In this document: positions 40,660 through 53,148 of the stretch, piece after piece
How positions within the stretch are numbered: the stretch's first letter is position 1
Layout of the letters: each line of letters starts with the position of its first letter
DNA from: Parelaphostrongylus tenuis
Lineage: Eukaryota > Nematoda > Chromadorea > Rhabditida > Metastrongylidae
NCBI GenBank assembly: GCA_019055375.1
Contig: JAHQIW010000373.1
Location: 1 to 64,000 of the forward strand
Reading direction: 5' to 3'
DNA: 64,000 nucleotides
Program-made: the position numbers and the translations under genes
The notes under the pieces: model-generated
Seen by the model: the letters and a program-made list of their open reading frames with translations, nothing else
What the model was told of the DNA's origin: nothing
The model's database searches: none

Positions 40660-41025
40660 TGTATAATAATGTAGACAATGATGAATTAAAAAACTGATTA
40701 TTTCACGATTTGATGTTTGTTGTTATAGAATGCATAATTTGAATGTAACAAGCAAAGTACTATGCAGCGCGAGTGAAGGTTGACCGGCACTGATATTTAT
40801 GGTGAACTGCTAATGATCCAATGCTTGTTGCACAAAGTATTGCTTGTTGATTAGATATTTTGAACACGTCTTAACCTAAAGGTTTATAGCATCAATGGTA
40901 AATCTGTAAAATTTGGGTGAGAAATGCGCAATTTCTTCAAAACAGTACTGCATAAATTGGTGATTGTGGGTTTTATGAAAGCTTGTTCCGACTGCGTACT
41001 AATAATTACTTCCTAAAGCTTCTTG
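40660..41025. other. No recognisable gene
   Basis: AT-rich spacer downstream of the piggyBac relic. Confidence 0.5.
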
Positions 41026-41031
41026 AAAAAG

Positions 41032-41334
41032 TTATACATTGCAACAAATTTGTTTCCATTTTACACTATTACCTATCGATAAAAAATAAGGAGTAAGATA
41101 TGGAGATGCGATATTTTCCTTTTGATGGATACTGGATATGTATAAGACACGTGGCTGTTCTTTTTGCAGAAAAAAACTTTTATAGAAGGCCTTTAGTAGC
41201 ATATCACTCTCTGTAATCATCAGTTGTTTCCAGCGTACTGATTTCACTACACAATTACCAGTACACCCACAGCGAAGTTCAAGAAATGGGCCGTTCACAC
41301 AAAGAGTGAAATGCGATCTCTTGCTACGGCGCAC
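41032..41334 (-). other. 100-codon open frame with acceptor-like site, unknown
   Basis: The minus strand is open after GATTCTTTAG (about 41,336). It contains HFTLCVNGPFLELRCGC, TGNCVVKSVRWKQLM and a basic, Phe-rich middle. It may be an exon, but I know no family with this pattern, and neighbouring exons were not found. Confidence 0.2.
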
Positions 41335-41399
41335 TAAAGAATCAGTTCGAAAAAAGCAAACTATTTTCCAGAATCTACACCTTTTGAACTGTCAAAGGG

Positions 41400-42410
41400 T
41401 GGTGAAGACTCTATTGTAGGACCAAGCATGAACGACAGTGAAGCCACGCAAAGCATTCCGGAAGCGAAAAGCAGCATTTGTTCATCGTTTTTGCAGTTCA
41501 TTTACAACCTACATTTGCTACTTAAATTTGAAACTAAGTTTATATTTGATATCACTGCTTCTCGAGCTGTCGAATAATTATCAAAACTTTGGTGAAAATT
41601 CTTAGTTGTGTGAAAAGACTATGTAAGCACGAGTGTGAATCACACTGTACACTCTGAAGAAAAAAATACTTTCTTTGTTGCTACAGCTCAGGCGGAAAAG
41701 TGCTTTTAGAAGGAAAAAAATAGCATCAAAATCGCAATTTTTCCAACTATCGAATGACTACTTGAAGTTCAACGAAAATCTATCGCCGAGAAATCCACAA
41801 AAACGTGCGTGTACCATGAGCAGTACATGTGGTACTGAAATGGTCAGAGACTAGTAAAACCCACTTGCTATAAGATATGATTTATGGAAAAATTGTATTA
41901 CAGCGCTTGCTCACACCGTAGATTTTTCTCGGTGTAGTAGTTTCCAGAGTCTTTATAGTTGCATTGTTTCTGTACGTATATTCATGAAAATTGCTTGCAA
42001 TCAATTCAATAAGTAGTTGACAATAAAGTTACTAAGCGTAAATAATCCGTTAGAAGAGTATATGTACCAACAGAATAACTGCTCAATTTAGCCAAAGGTA
42101 TTATGAATTTCAGTTTATTATTTGTATTCAAAGAATTTGCTTTGCTTTGAAAATGAATGGCGTGTTTTATCGAAATGACATCTGCACTCTGATATAAAGA
42201 GTGTAAGATTCTGTCTTTCAGGAAAAATTGTGACATCATCCATAAATCTACGCATTCTCAAGTGCTTACATGTATAAATTCCTGCCTAAATAACGCTTTT
42301 ATGTACCCTGATGTCGAGGAAAATTAAACAAGGCACGGAGTTTTTTTTTCCATCACAAATTTTCACATTGTTACAGTGCGAAGTTCCAGTGGGGCATCAA
42401 AATATCAATC
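41400..42410 (+). repeat. Degenerate repeats with the 150-bp motif pair
   Basis: TTGCTACAGCTCAGGCGGAAAAG (41,679) with CCAACTATCGAATGACTAC (41,743), and CGAGCTGTCGAATAATTATC (41,562), repeat the motif pair described at 18.3-19.35 kb. Beyond 42,000 I see nothing. Confidence 0.4.
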
Positions 42411-42419
42411 AACAAATCT

Positions 42420-43160
42420 TTCTGTCTGAGTAGCACCTCCAATTAATGTAGTTTCGCAATGGGAAGAGCAACGCTTTTCCTTAAAAATTAAGCACTGCTT
42501 CGACAACACAAATCACAAAAGATTTAAGTTGAAAATCTCAAGATTGTCACATATAAATTGCGCTGCGCTACCGATACGGTCCCGAATGCGAAACTAAATG
42601 ATGTTTTAAGTGTAACAACATATTAAATGTACATGAGGTGATCATCAGAATTACAAATCGATATAATTTTATGGAGAAGAGCGTTGTTATGAGACGCAAT
42701 CTTGGAGACCCGAAAAAGGTTTCAGCGACCTTTCCAGTCAGTTTTAGCCAGTAGTTTTTATGTGTGTACGATTGTATTACATCTACACCTGTAAAATTGC
42801 TCTCAACGGCCCATCTTTCTCTAAACTCAGGTATGAGTTAAACCGCATTTCACCTAGTGGTTTGTGCTATCACTCCTCCATCGAGGTCCTTAGTCCTCAA
42901 TTTCTCTTTCTGCGATATGGGGCATACAATCCAGTAGAGACTAACTTTTAACATACCCAATATTGTAGAGTGCTGTGCAGAAACCTTTTGGTCAGCAGGA
43001 ATTCGAGCCAAGATCTCACTCTTTGCATAGAAAGAGTGCTGTCCGAAACGAGCGTCGATGGTGCAACGGTTAGCATGCGCTCCCGAGGAGAGTGAGATCT
43101 GGGTTTGAATCTTGGCTGACGCAAACGATTTGCACAGCACTCTACATTATTGGGCGAACT
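42420..43160 (-). repeat. Inverted duplicate of 34,180-34,990, including a fold-back tRNA-like unit
   Basis: Complementary to the 34-kb block. The tRNA-like core on the plus strand at 43,060-43,125 (GATGGTGCAACGGTTAGCATGCG...GGCTGACGC) is preceded by a partial inverted copy, and enclosed by GTAGAGTGCTGTGCAGAAA (42,964) and GATTTGCACAGCACTCTAC (43,127). Confidence 0.65.
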
Positions 43161-43189
43161 GAAACATCGTGACACCACAAAAGGCGGTG

Positions 43190-45440
43190 AATAAAAATGA
43201 TTTCTCGCTGAATGACATATCTAGGAGTCAATGACATAATGCAGCGAAGTGATTTTCTAGCCGATATTTTTCTTTCAACGAAATAGATCAAAATTTTCAG
43301 TCGAGTGCTACGATTGTCAGTTTTATCTAAGCTCAATGAGTCGCATTCTAATTTATCAAGCTCTAAGTCATCTAGCCTTCCAAAGTACTTTAAGCAAATG
43401 TCTAATCGAGAGCGTTCATTTTTACTCTGCGATGTAAGATTGGATAGGAGAAGAAGAACAGCATAGATCCTCTTAAGACTTTTGAGGAAGCCGTCAACTA
43501 AATAGCAAACTGTTGAGTCTGTGCTTACCTCTTGGGTTTAACTGCCATCCCAATGCTCTGTTATGCAGCACAGACGTGGGCCTAAATTACAACCACATTA
43601 AGAAATTTACGTATTACTGGGCGGGTTCTCGAACAAAGTTTTCTGAAATTCAGTGGCACTCACAGTGTCTAGTTATCTACCTCCTCCGGTCGCTGGAGCA
43701 CTTCTTGAGCTAAGAGGAGTTTTGAGGCATCAATTATTTGCGTCGACGATTGCCAACTTTTTTCAAATTTAGATATGTCGACTTCTGTGAGCACGATATT
43801 GCTTTATTGCTGAGATATGGATGAATTGTGTTCAGGCCGGTGGCGCATACTTTGAGCAGTGATATAAAGCAATTTCTAATCTCTTCTGGTCAATAAATCT
43901 AGTGTTTATTTCTGTAGTGATTAAACCTACGAAATGGCTTAATGTTACCAGTATGATTGCAGTGGCGAACGAGCGTAACTCAGCTACTTCGTCAGCAGAG
44001 GGCACGCGATCTCGCCTCCCACAAAATATAACCTGCCTTGTACAGTACCAGGCCAATCGGAATTCAATGCTCATAAGAAATGAGGCCGCCACGGTCATCG
44101 AGACCAACTATGACGCCAAGTTCTTCGAGACGAGCTTCCAGAAACTACGAAGTCTTCAATACGTCACCTAGCACAGTGTGACAAATTCCTTCAACCTAGC
44201 TCACTTTCTCCACGGCAGCTCACTCACCACCGTAGCTCACCATACACTGTAGTTCACTCATTATCATAGTTCCCTCTTTGCCGCATCCTCATAAAGCTAC
44301 TCATAGCATTACATACACATTACTGGCAGATACGCTTCCTCATCGTCGTTTACTTGTCGTTGCTCTGATAACCTTGTTTTGCATGTAGAGGTTTGATTGT
44401 CCACGCTAGCTCTCTAAAGCCACCTTGACGAACTGCGCTTTCAGCAACTCTCACAATCCACTAAAGTATTGCAACGATTCTAGTGCATCGGCCAGGAACC
44501 GAATCTGGATTGCTCGCATTGCAGGCGTGCATTCTACCAGTGCGAAGCTATTGCACCACCAACACCAAGACGCTTAATTTTACCAAATGCTGTAATTTAC
44601 AGCCTGTTTCGTCGTCGCCTTGAGAAAATTTCTCCGATTATAAGAGTCCCTTAAAAATCTTAAAATTACACTGGACGAAATTATTGTATAGAACGCTCTT
44701 TGTTTACCGTACACTTACATTATGTGCTGATGTCACTGATTTGTGGATGCTTGGCAAAAATTTATATCATTTCATCATACAAGCTTTATATTTGTTGGTA
44801 ATAACTTCCTTATGATTATCTGTATTATGTTTTCTATGTCATCAATAGTTACTTAACACGCTGGTGTTTATATTTCTCACACCGAAAGTCTTGTCTTTGC
44901 TACGTCGTTAATACTATATTACTAATGTTGCAAATAAGCAGTTTAGTTAGTCATAGATGAGGTTCGTTTCATAGGAAAAAAAGAAGATTCTCATTCGGTG
45001 TGCCATGATGAACATTCTGACAATGGGTTGACCGGGAAGTTGGTAGGCGATCAGCTCGCTCGACAATCAGTATTCCAGTAGACTATCCGACTTATACCAG
45101 CTTGATCTCTTGTTCACCTTCCTACAGTGTGATTCGTTCTCACTCTTTGGTTCGCCACCCAGTATGGTTAAAATTCTGTGGGTGCCATGGGGTACATGTT
45201 TTTTTTTTACAAAAAAAGGTACTCATTTATTCATTTTCTGCGATTGCTGTTCGATTTCAACCTCACCGATGAATTATCTGCGACAGATATTTTGGCACGT
45301 TTTCAGCGCACATCTGTTATTTGCGCTTAGAAAATCACAAGAATAGTTTATCACCGAATTTATTCCATGGCCACAATGACGGACTGCCTATCATAGAGAA
45401 TCCTGTCTTTAGCTACGATGAAGGAATCTCTTTTGTACTT
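43190..45440 (+). repeat. Duplicated block, direct copy of 29,830-32,240
   Basis: See 29,830. It is shorter by several deletions. A tRNA-like head is at about 44,486-44,560 (-). The order of all landmarks is the same. Confidence 0.75.
43500..43720 (+). pseudogene. Possible RTE reverse transcriptase C-terminal relic
   Basis: The plus strand reads LTAIPMLCYAAQTWA, followed after a shift by RVLEQSFLKFSGTHS. It resembles the (L)PxLxYxxxTW...RxxERxxL segment near the end of RTE and related LINE proteins. The equivalent segment at 30,150-30,300 is also broken. Short and decayed, so only tentative. Confidence 0.3.
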
Positions 45441-45479
45441 TACAGCTGGAAGCTGAAGTTTGGGTTGTACTTTACAGCT

Positions 45480-45956
45480 GGAAGCTGAAGTTTGGGTAGT
45501 AGGTCACGAAAAGTTCAAAAAAGCTTTAACATTTGAGTTGAATCACGTCTTCCACTCTCCACTTGTTTTCGCTATGGCTTCGCTGGAAGCACAAAAAGCT
45601 TATGAACGTGCCAAAGAAATCTTGAAGTATTAGTGCCATTTGTTTCATTTAGAATAATTTCTAAGAGGAAAGATGCTAAGTTAAATAACAAAATTGCTCT
45701 CCAGATGCGAGTAGTGCCAGCGCGATCGATCGATCACCGTGTGGAATCCAAGGCCAGCTCCCTCCCCTCCCGCCTCTCTCCTCCACATATTGGCCTACAT
45801 ACATGCGCCATGTATGTGAAACTCAATCTTATTTTTCTTGCTACACTGCAATGAAATGACCTTTCACGAAATAAGCTCATCATTGGAATGTACGAAACTT
45901 ACGCTATCGAGGGGTTACTAACAATATGCAGTGTGAGAAATAGGTGCGTGTGTGCG

Positions 45957-46050
<94 letters not shown>

Positions 46051-46053
46051 GTG

Positions 46054-46084
<31 letters not shown>

Positions 46085-46140
46085 TGCAACACATAGTTTT
46101 CTTCCTACTACAGCGTTATAAGAAAGGCGGTTTTTTCTGA
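45480..46140 (-). repeat. Dispersed repeat with microsatellite, inverted copy of 25,790-26,400
   Basis: Landmarks complementary to the 25.9-kb member (CGATCGATCGATCACC, CTCCCCTCCCGCCTCTC, CTTGCTACACTGCAATG). A short tandem duplication (TGTACTTTACAGCTGGAAGCTGAAGTTTGG, two copies) is at 45,434-45,496. Confidence 0.7.
45945..46087 (+). repeat. (GT)n microsatellite
   Basis: About 70 GT units with a few interruptions (GTGCG at the start, TTG near 46,050, GGTG near 46,078). The counterpart of the (CA)n tract at 25.8 kb. Confidence 0.97.
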
Positions 46141-46599
46141 TTAGAAAGGACGAATGTAAAACCAATGTTATTCGCTTCAGAGAAACTCTTGTTTTAATAA
46201 CAATTCGAAAGCTGAGATTTGAGGTTACAAACCCTTATCGCCGGTTTTCTTAAACATCTCTTCATAGAGCCACAACAATCAAATCAAAATCGTTCCATAA
46301 AACCTAATGTTTTTGTCTCTTATCTCGATTATATTTCGCTTGACAAAACTTCTTCCTTAAGGTGCTAGTATTCAAACTATAGCAGAAACTTCAAGCAACT
46401 CAAAAAATTTCTTTTTTGAGCTTTTTTGATCTTTCGATCTTTCTAGGTTTTTTTTAGTTTTGCTTCGAACCTAGCCGTGCAGCAATCTTTTTTAGACTAA
46501 TAGTAATCATCTGAAAGAGTAATGTTTTCTATAGCTAGCGATGTGCTTGTTTTCTAAAAATGCGGTTTAGCAGGAACATTAATATCAAGTTTTACATTT

Positions 46600-47150
46600 T
46601 TTTTGCAGCGTTGTTACTGATTTTCGACAAGGGGAAGGCAGTGGCAGGGGCGAGCAGATCAGGACGATCCGATATAATGTTATTCAGCCGGGGATTTTCA
46701 CTCCGCTTTGACTGGAACTCCAGATAAAACGATTTAACAATATACTACAAAAAACTCCTCTACACAATGTTATGCTCTCCAGCTAAAGCGAATCTTACGT
46801 GTGATAAAAATGAAGACGAAAAGCGAGTGTGAAACATAAATATTTATCTGGATGCTACAGCGTTATAAAGGGGGGTTTTGAAAAACCGACAACGTCGGGC
46901 TGTAGCCTCAAGTCTCAGCTTTTGCATGGTTACTAGCACTCCGATGAAGTCTTCCTCCCAGCGATTAAGGCCACTTTTTCATTTGTCCCCTCTTAATAAG
47001 AAAAACGAAAAAAAACTTTTTGTAAAACAACCAAACAGTGCAGTCAGATTTGTACATTTTCAAACGACACCAACAATGCATTAAGAAATCCTTGTCCAAT
47101 AAAGAGGTCGCTCATTCATCTGTCCCCGGATAATCGAAAAGAATCCAAAA
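46600..47150 (+). repeat. Dispersed repeat, further diverged member
   Basis: GGGGAAGGCAGTGGCAGGGGCGAGCAGATC, TTATTCAGCCGGGGATTTTC and CTACAGCGTTATAAAGGGGGG correspond to the G-rich, GTTATTCAA and ACAGCGTTATAA parts of the 1.6-kb member. Confidence 0.5.
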
Positions 47151-47354
47151 TCAAAATATGGATGATGTCACCGAGAATGAGCAGAAAATATGAATTACAT
47201 TTACTGATAATGATAAACAGCCACAACACGTATAACGCGCTATTATATGATGCATATCATCAATGCAAATCCACGTCCTGCCTGAATATGCGCCGGCGAC
47301 AACAGGTGTGATTATACAAACTTCACGTTTACCTTTGGCAGAAATTAAACTAGA

Positions 47355-47726
47355 CTATAGATTCTTTGCACTCAGAATAAATTCAAAAAAGAAATACTCG
47401 GACAGGTGCACATCATCGACTTTGGCAGTGCGTTTTTCTAGCAAAGAATATTGCAGCGACTTGAAGAGATGGTAATCACTTGGAGCAGCATTTAGGCAGA
47501 ACGGTGGGCGAATTAAACTATCCCACAATAATTCTTCGATCTTTCGCGATGTTAGACGCGCAATTTGCGGGCGGGCGATGTTCTGACGCGGCTTTGATAA
47601 TACTATAGCAGACAATTTTGGCGAACTCTTGCAAGCACACCGGTCGAGTTGTGTCAACCGCCTTGTGGTGAAGTGATCTACATATGTGGTGTTACTTTCG
47701 GTGGCAGACTGACTCGGCTGGAACAT
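47355..47726 (-). pseudogene. Mariner/Tc1-superfamily transposase C-terminal fragment
   Basis: The minus-strand frame of 123 codons contains ARLTSRKIEELLWDSLIRPP and APSDYHLFKSLQYSLLEKR, matching the HVA..TQ.KI.ELGWE.L.HPPYSPDLAPSDYHLF..LQ..L..KRF region of mariner transposases. The third catalytic Asp (SDYHLF) is present. The block that should hold the second (DNARPH) reads QNIARPQIA, so that Asp is lost. No inverted ends were found. It is a different lineage from the copies at 12.6, 59 and 63 kb. Confidence 0.75.
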
Positions 47727-47859
47727 TCAAAGAAAGTGCTCGAATCTCAAGTTTTGAGCCAAGAGAAAACTTCAAATAATTCCTTTCACATATTCAGAAT
47801 TTCAAGACTACGAAATCGCGGAAAATATAATTATTCACTGCATCTCAAATAATGTACAC

Positions 47860-48660
47860 TTATTACAGCCGATGATTATCATCGACACATAGCCAGAATG
47901 CTGAATTGCCCACAATAGGCAAGCATGAGCAAAAATAATCATTTCTCTAGCATGAAACGTTCAAACAACCATCAACAGATACTGAAAAGTAAAAAAACGC
48001 AAGAAGAATGACTAGTTTTTTCTTAACTCCTTTCTTGTCACTTTCGACTCAACATAAATCTTATGATATTTATCATGTTCGTAACTTTCACGTCGATAGA
48101 GCACATTTCAGAAGACACCACAATTTTAGAACAGTTTTTCTAACCCCTTAATTCGCTTTCAAACCTTTTACATTCCATAAGCTAATTAGCAGAATAGCAT
48201 TTTTGAAAAAGGAGTCTTGGGCGCCCTTAAGGGCCACTGCATGACGAGCAAGTAAAAATTTCAAGGCACGCTTCAACTTTGTTACAATGACACAATCCGA
48301 ATTTCACCTAGCGAGCCGAAAATATGTTAGGGCAAATTTGAAAACTCTCATTCTGAGAAAATGAAACACCACTGAGCTAAATATTGTGAATGGATTAACG
48401 CTTATGAGTGCGGCAAAAAATCGATTAGAGTGAGAAATTGATGAACAAGATCAATAATAATAACCAGTCAAAAAATAAGACCGATAGCAGTACTTATAAG
48501 GCAGTTTTGTAAGACTCACATTTTGCCCTCCTCATTGGCGGGATAGGGTTCCCTTTTTCTATTCGTTTTGATCTAAATCAATAGCCTTTCGATGAACTGT
48601 ATGCAGCACCAGAAAAGTGAGGACGCATGAATATCTTCGCCAAAAACAAGACGAAAATTG
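47860..48660. other. No recognisable gene
   Basis: AT-rich spacer, no repeat or coding signal recognised. Confidence 0.5.
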
Positions 48661-48676
48661 TCTCAGTATGCACAGC

Positions 48677-48678
<2 letters not shown>

Positions 48679-48714
<36 letters not shown>

Positions 48715-48738
48715 GTACATATATATATATGTATATAC
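48679..48738 (+). repeat. (TA)n microsatellite
   Basis: Interrupted TA repeats with TGTACA and TGTA variants. Confidence 0.95.
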
Positions 48739-48949
48739 ACAGCGGAAAAATTGTAAACTTAATAATTAACTGGTGATAATAATCAGTAAGTAACTCATAG
48801 TATGGTAAGTACAGCATAGCATACGTAGGCCTGATAATTATAGTGTTTGAACCCGTTTTAATCTCCTCCAGCGTCACTTAGCCCTTTTCTGCTCTTTCGA
48901 GAGTTCGCAAAGAAATGAAATGATATCAACGAAATATCACAGTCATAGT

Positions 48950-50720
48950 TGGTCAACTTCGATTACCATAACCGAGTTCTCTTCTAGTGGCTTCTGTTCA
49001 TTCTAGGACCGACTATCTACTACCCTCGGCATATTTTGAATAACTGAGTATTTTCTTTTGTTTAGTTGTTTCGAAGTGTCATTGATATTACTTATTGAAT
49101 ATTAATGAAGCATACAACAATACAGTTAGTGATGCAGAATTAATATACAATAATCGTAATGGCTAACGTTTCAGCGGGTCTCCTTCTTCTGAGCCTAGAA
49201 AGACCGATTTGATCCACAATCTAGGAAGCCAAAGCCTCCGTAGAGCCATCAGAAAAACGTAAAGAACCAATCTTGGATCACTTAGTAAAGCTCCATTCTA
49301 AAACACTCGCCGTTTTGATGTTTTAAGTCTACCAGTCATAGGGCAGCCGCTTAAGATCAATGCTCCAGTGGAGTGTGCTTAACTCAGGCAGGAAAGATCG
49401 GCCCGAGGTATGGTTCGACGTCACACGTAATTACGACTCTAGCAAATTTTTGGTTTCTATGCGCGCCAAGTGGGGTTTTTGAATCAGAGCTGCGTAGCCC
49501 AAACTAAGCACTCTTTTACGCGAAAGAATAGTGGTTTACCCGCTTCGCCAGTGGATTCATGCTCGAATGCCTCGCAAGCGATTAGGAAAATTGCACCAGA
49601 TCTTGTGCAGTCGCCGTTCCTGCCGTTTGGGCAAGCTTTGCAATCACTGGTTTCGCAGAGGCGGTCATACAGTCGGTAGCGCACTAGTTGGGGCTTTATC
49701 GTCCTTGGGACTAATTCAACACGCTAGCGAATTATCCAAGCCTGCTCTTTTTAGGCAGCGTTTAATAGCTGTACTTACTTCGTTAGAGATAAGAGGCAGG
49801 ACGAAGGAAGATTTATTTCCATCAGCCTTGTCTTTTGGTGGTATAGGACTTCCCCTGAATCTAACCTGGGAAGGTTTCACCGTTTTGTAGCCATTAGAGA
49901 TGGTCATTATTCGCGATGAGTTTAGATATTCTGCCCTGCTTTCTTTCCCTGTCGCACATTGGTCGCTGTTCGAAACATGCTTTTCAGAAGCGCGCGTTTC
50001 TATGTGTGACGGATGATATAATAGGTAATGAACCAAGATGATTTTGTTGCTTGGCTTGCGGTACCTTTTCGTGATGTAGGAGTTTTCAGACAGGTTGAGC
50101 TGAATGTTTAAAAGTGTGAGCCAATCTTCTTTCGCTTTCTTATTCGTGAACTTTTTGTACTCTGACTGACTATTCAACAACTCCAAATATTTCTCTTCTC
50201 CTCTTGGACTGAACAGACGACAAGGCAATCATCTACATACCTACAGAGGAAAATGGCCGGCGATCGATTTTTGGACTCTTCACTTTAGACATAAGGGCTA
50301 TAGCAAGGCTTGGAGCTCGTCTTTGTCCCATCGTCAGCCCTCTGATTTGGCAAAAGAGTTCCCGCACCTAAAGAATGAACACCTTAGGCACTCTTTTAAG
50401 AGAGCCATGACTTGCCGGTTGGTGAAGCCATACATGTTTGTGGTCCTGTCGTGCTCCGCTAGAAGCTCGCAAATAGCCTGCAGTGCGGACTCATTCGCAC
50501 GTCTGTATAAAGTGCGGTCACGTAGAAAGATTTCATTATTTGCACGCTGTTGGGGGACGCTTTACGAAAATGATCTAGAAGCATTAATTTTGGGATGGGC
50601 TGGAATGTGCTTTAGTAACTGGATTATTATTGGGTTCATGAACCACGTTGTCCCATCCCTGGGTCCGCCTACACCACTGATGATGGGTCCAACTTTGGTC
50701 TCCGAATGAAGTTTTGCGGT
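48950..50720 (-). pseudogene. Penelope-like element, copy 2, broken
   Basis: On the minus strand, the order from high to low coordinates is: WFMN near 50,640, ECLRCSFFRC (50,380), a stop-interrupted motif B, VCR..DDCLVVC-like palm sequence shifted at about 50,240, then a 170-codon frame (49,716-50,228) with DWLTLLNIQLNLSENSYITKRY and STAIKRCLKRAGLD. The GIY-YIG part (49,484-49,684) has NGRNGDCTRSGAIFLIAC, with the YVGETGR motif changed to ESTGEAGK. The element 3' region continues to about 48,990, including a decayed hammerhead (minus strand, 49,160-49,200: AGAAGGAGACCCGCTGAAACGTTAGCC; core CTGAAGA changed). Clearly inactive. Confidence 0.82.
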
Positions 50721-50723
50721 TAG

Positions 50724-51600
50724 TAAATTTGATGTTTATTGCTCTACGACCATGCTTAGGGAACGACCTAATATGATTCAGTAAAATATCTGAATGATAT
50801 TACCATTGCCATATGGACTCCTTCCATTCCAGTTCTTGCTTGAGGAATTACCATGCGCTTTCATTGAACAGACAATGTCCTCAAATTGTAGACATCCATG
50901 ATCGCGCTCCTCTTATTCGAGATCCCATAATTAGCGTAGTGAATGCCCAAGAAGCAAACACCGGATCATTTTCGTTATGCTCACCATGTTTCATCAGATT
51001 GGAAAATGCGTATTGTGTTTTTATTTGAAGTTTTAGCAATCACTCAGCAGCTTAAATCTCGTAAATTTTAAGAGTGTAGTTGATTTCATAGAGAGAATCC
51101 TATATCGCGATCTAGCAAAAACACAACAAAATCATGATCCGCACTTGAGCAATTTTCGACGGTTAAAATATTTCCTGATAAAAGTGATTAATCAGTAGCT
51201 CACACCTCAAATATTTTGATGCCACATTTGGTTAAAAAACATTATACTACGCTGTACCAGCTAAAGCAGGATTGGGTTTCTCACTCGACGCGCATTTGTT
51301 ATCGGCTAGGTTTGTTGTGATTTTGATTGCTGACTTTGGGATTCATCGCCGCTTTGAAGGAGCTTTAGGTTAGATATAGATTCAGATATTTTTGTAATGT
51401 CTTTACGCGTTTATATGCTTGTGGAGAAAGGGCCTACATTACTTTATCGTGAGTTGAACTTACTGGCGAATCATTTGACATCATAGAACCGAAATGAAGT
51501 ATCCAACCTACAAAATGATAGTAAAACCCTCATGTACACTTATCTTCAGATTCATCTAAACATATGCAATCAAATAACACTGCCGTTTCAAAAGCACGGT
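50724..51600. other. No recognisable gene; possible mariner end
   Basis: TGATGTTTATTGCTCTACGACCATGC...GACCTAATATG at 50,728-50,775 resembles the right inverted end of the mariner family at 13.3 and 59.75 kb. The rest has no clear content. Confidence 0.35.
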
Positions 51601-51639
51601 AGCTTTTTGTCATTAATGCAAAACTCCATCCACATATCG

Positions 51640-53140
51640 GAACAGAGGATGCACGCAGAATGTGAAAGCAAATTTCAGCTTGGCATTTACAGTGCAGCAA
51701 AAAGTCCTTCTCAAAAACCAAGCGCACCATCAAGTTCGTCAAGACTTGTGCCATCGAATGTTTCTCGAGAGCATTCAAGGGAAAAATTCTGTTGGCAAAA
51801 AATGCTTGAGTACGAAACAAATTCTGCTACCTCTTCATTATATAAGCTCCTTTTCGATCCACAGAAGAAGCTTACCTTGGGGCTTGTTTTTTACGATTAA
51901 ATAATTGCTCGATAGCTTATATTGAAAGAATTTTAACGATTAATTCCAACTTCAAAAACGCCTTGTCATTGTGCTGGAAGAGCAAAACTAATGAATTACT
52001 GCTCATTCAAAGATTTCTCGTTGATCAAAGCATTTTCTCTAGAGCTTTGGTAATCAATCCATTAACCGAATTTAAGAGGTTTTCAAAAAATATAATTGCT
52101 TTTCTAAATGCACCGCGCATTACGCTGTGACAGCCACAAGAAGATTGGGTTTCGCAAAATGGATCACTTCTATTATCCACTCCACACTTCGATACCTTGG
52201 AAACAACATACTTTTCAATAGTTTTAAATATTCAGATAATCAATCCATAGTTCAAATCAGAGGGATTTTAGTCATACATTTTAGCTTCAAAAATTCTTTT
52301 TTATTGTACTGAAAGAGCAAAATAAATTTTCGTTTCTCATTCAAAGATATCTCGCTTAGAAAGCTTTGCATTTGAAATACATATAATTATTTGATATATC
52401 ACATCTTAGGAATTTAAATAATTTATTTGGTTTTGAAGAATGACCTCGCGTGACGCTGCAACCACAAAAGAAGACTGGACACCACAAAACCGGAAATGAA
52501 ACATTGTGGGCGAAACGGAATATTCTTTTCGTTATTATGAAGCATCAAGAAGTTCGTTCAAAAAACCAAGAACACTATTGAAATTCCTGAAATTTGACAT
52601 ATCGCTGGGTCTTTTACCTGTAAGCGAGAGGCCTTTGTCGGCGAGAAATTTTTGAATGGCGAACTGATAATTATTTGTGCTCTTTTAGTGCAATAACAAG
52701 GTTTTCTTGGAAGTCAAGTACACAACTCAGATTTTTTGATTTGAGCTATCGATTGATTCCTCAAACATTGAAGGGGTCAGAAATACTTTTTTCCCAGTGG
52801 ATCGAAGTGAACGGAGAATAGTTGAAGTGATCCACTTTTCTGCGAAATACTTTGTTCTTTTGGCAGTTACCGCGTAATACCAAGATCATTACGGAAACCA
52901 AATAAATTGTTGTAATAATCATGACTTGATTTTTCCACTGGTTAGTAAACTCCGAAGGCAAAGATCTGATCAGAGCGAAATCTTTTAATGAGAATCAAAT
53001 ATTATTCTTGCTCTTTCAGCGCAATTAGAAAGCTTTCTTTGATGGTGAGAAATACCATTAAAACTGTTCTAATTTGTACTATCGAACGATCATTTGAACA
53101 TTAAAAAAGACCAATAAATGCGTTTTTTACAGTGGGTCAA
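51640..53140 (+). repeat. Degenerate 150/330-bp-period repeats
   Basis: Repeated pairs include GAAGAGCAAAACTAATGAATTACTGCTCATTCAAAGATTTCTCG (51,979) against the GAAAGAGCAAAATAAATTTTCGTTTCTCATTCAAAGATATCTCG stretch (52,309), step 330, and CGCTGTGACAGCCACAAGAAGA (52,122) against CGCTGCAACCACAAAAGAAGA (52,452), step about 330. Motif pairs of the 150-bp kind occur at 52,685 and 53,020. Part of it (52,113-52,497) is repeated almost exactly at 54,801-55,184. Confidence 0.55.
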
Positions 53141-53148
53141 AAGGGCGC

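Noticed and set aside
45888..46165. Open frames across the GT repeat
   Set aside because: Same microsatellite artefact on both strands.
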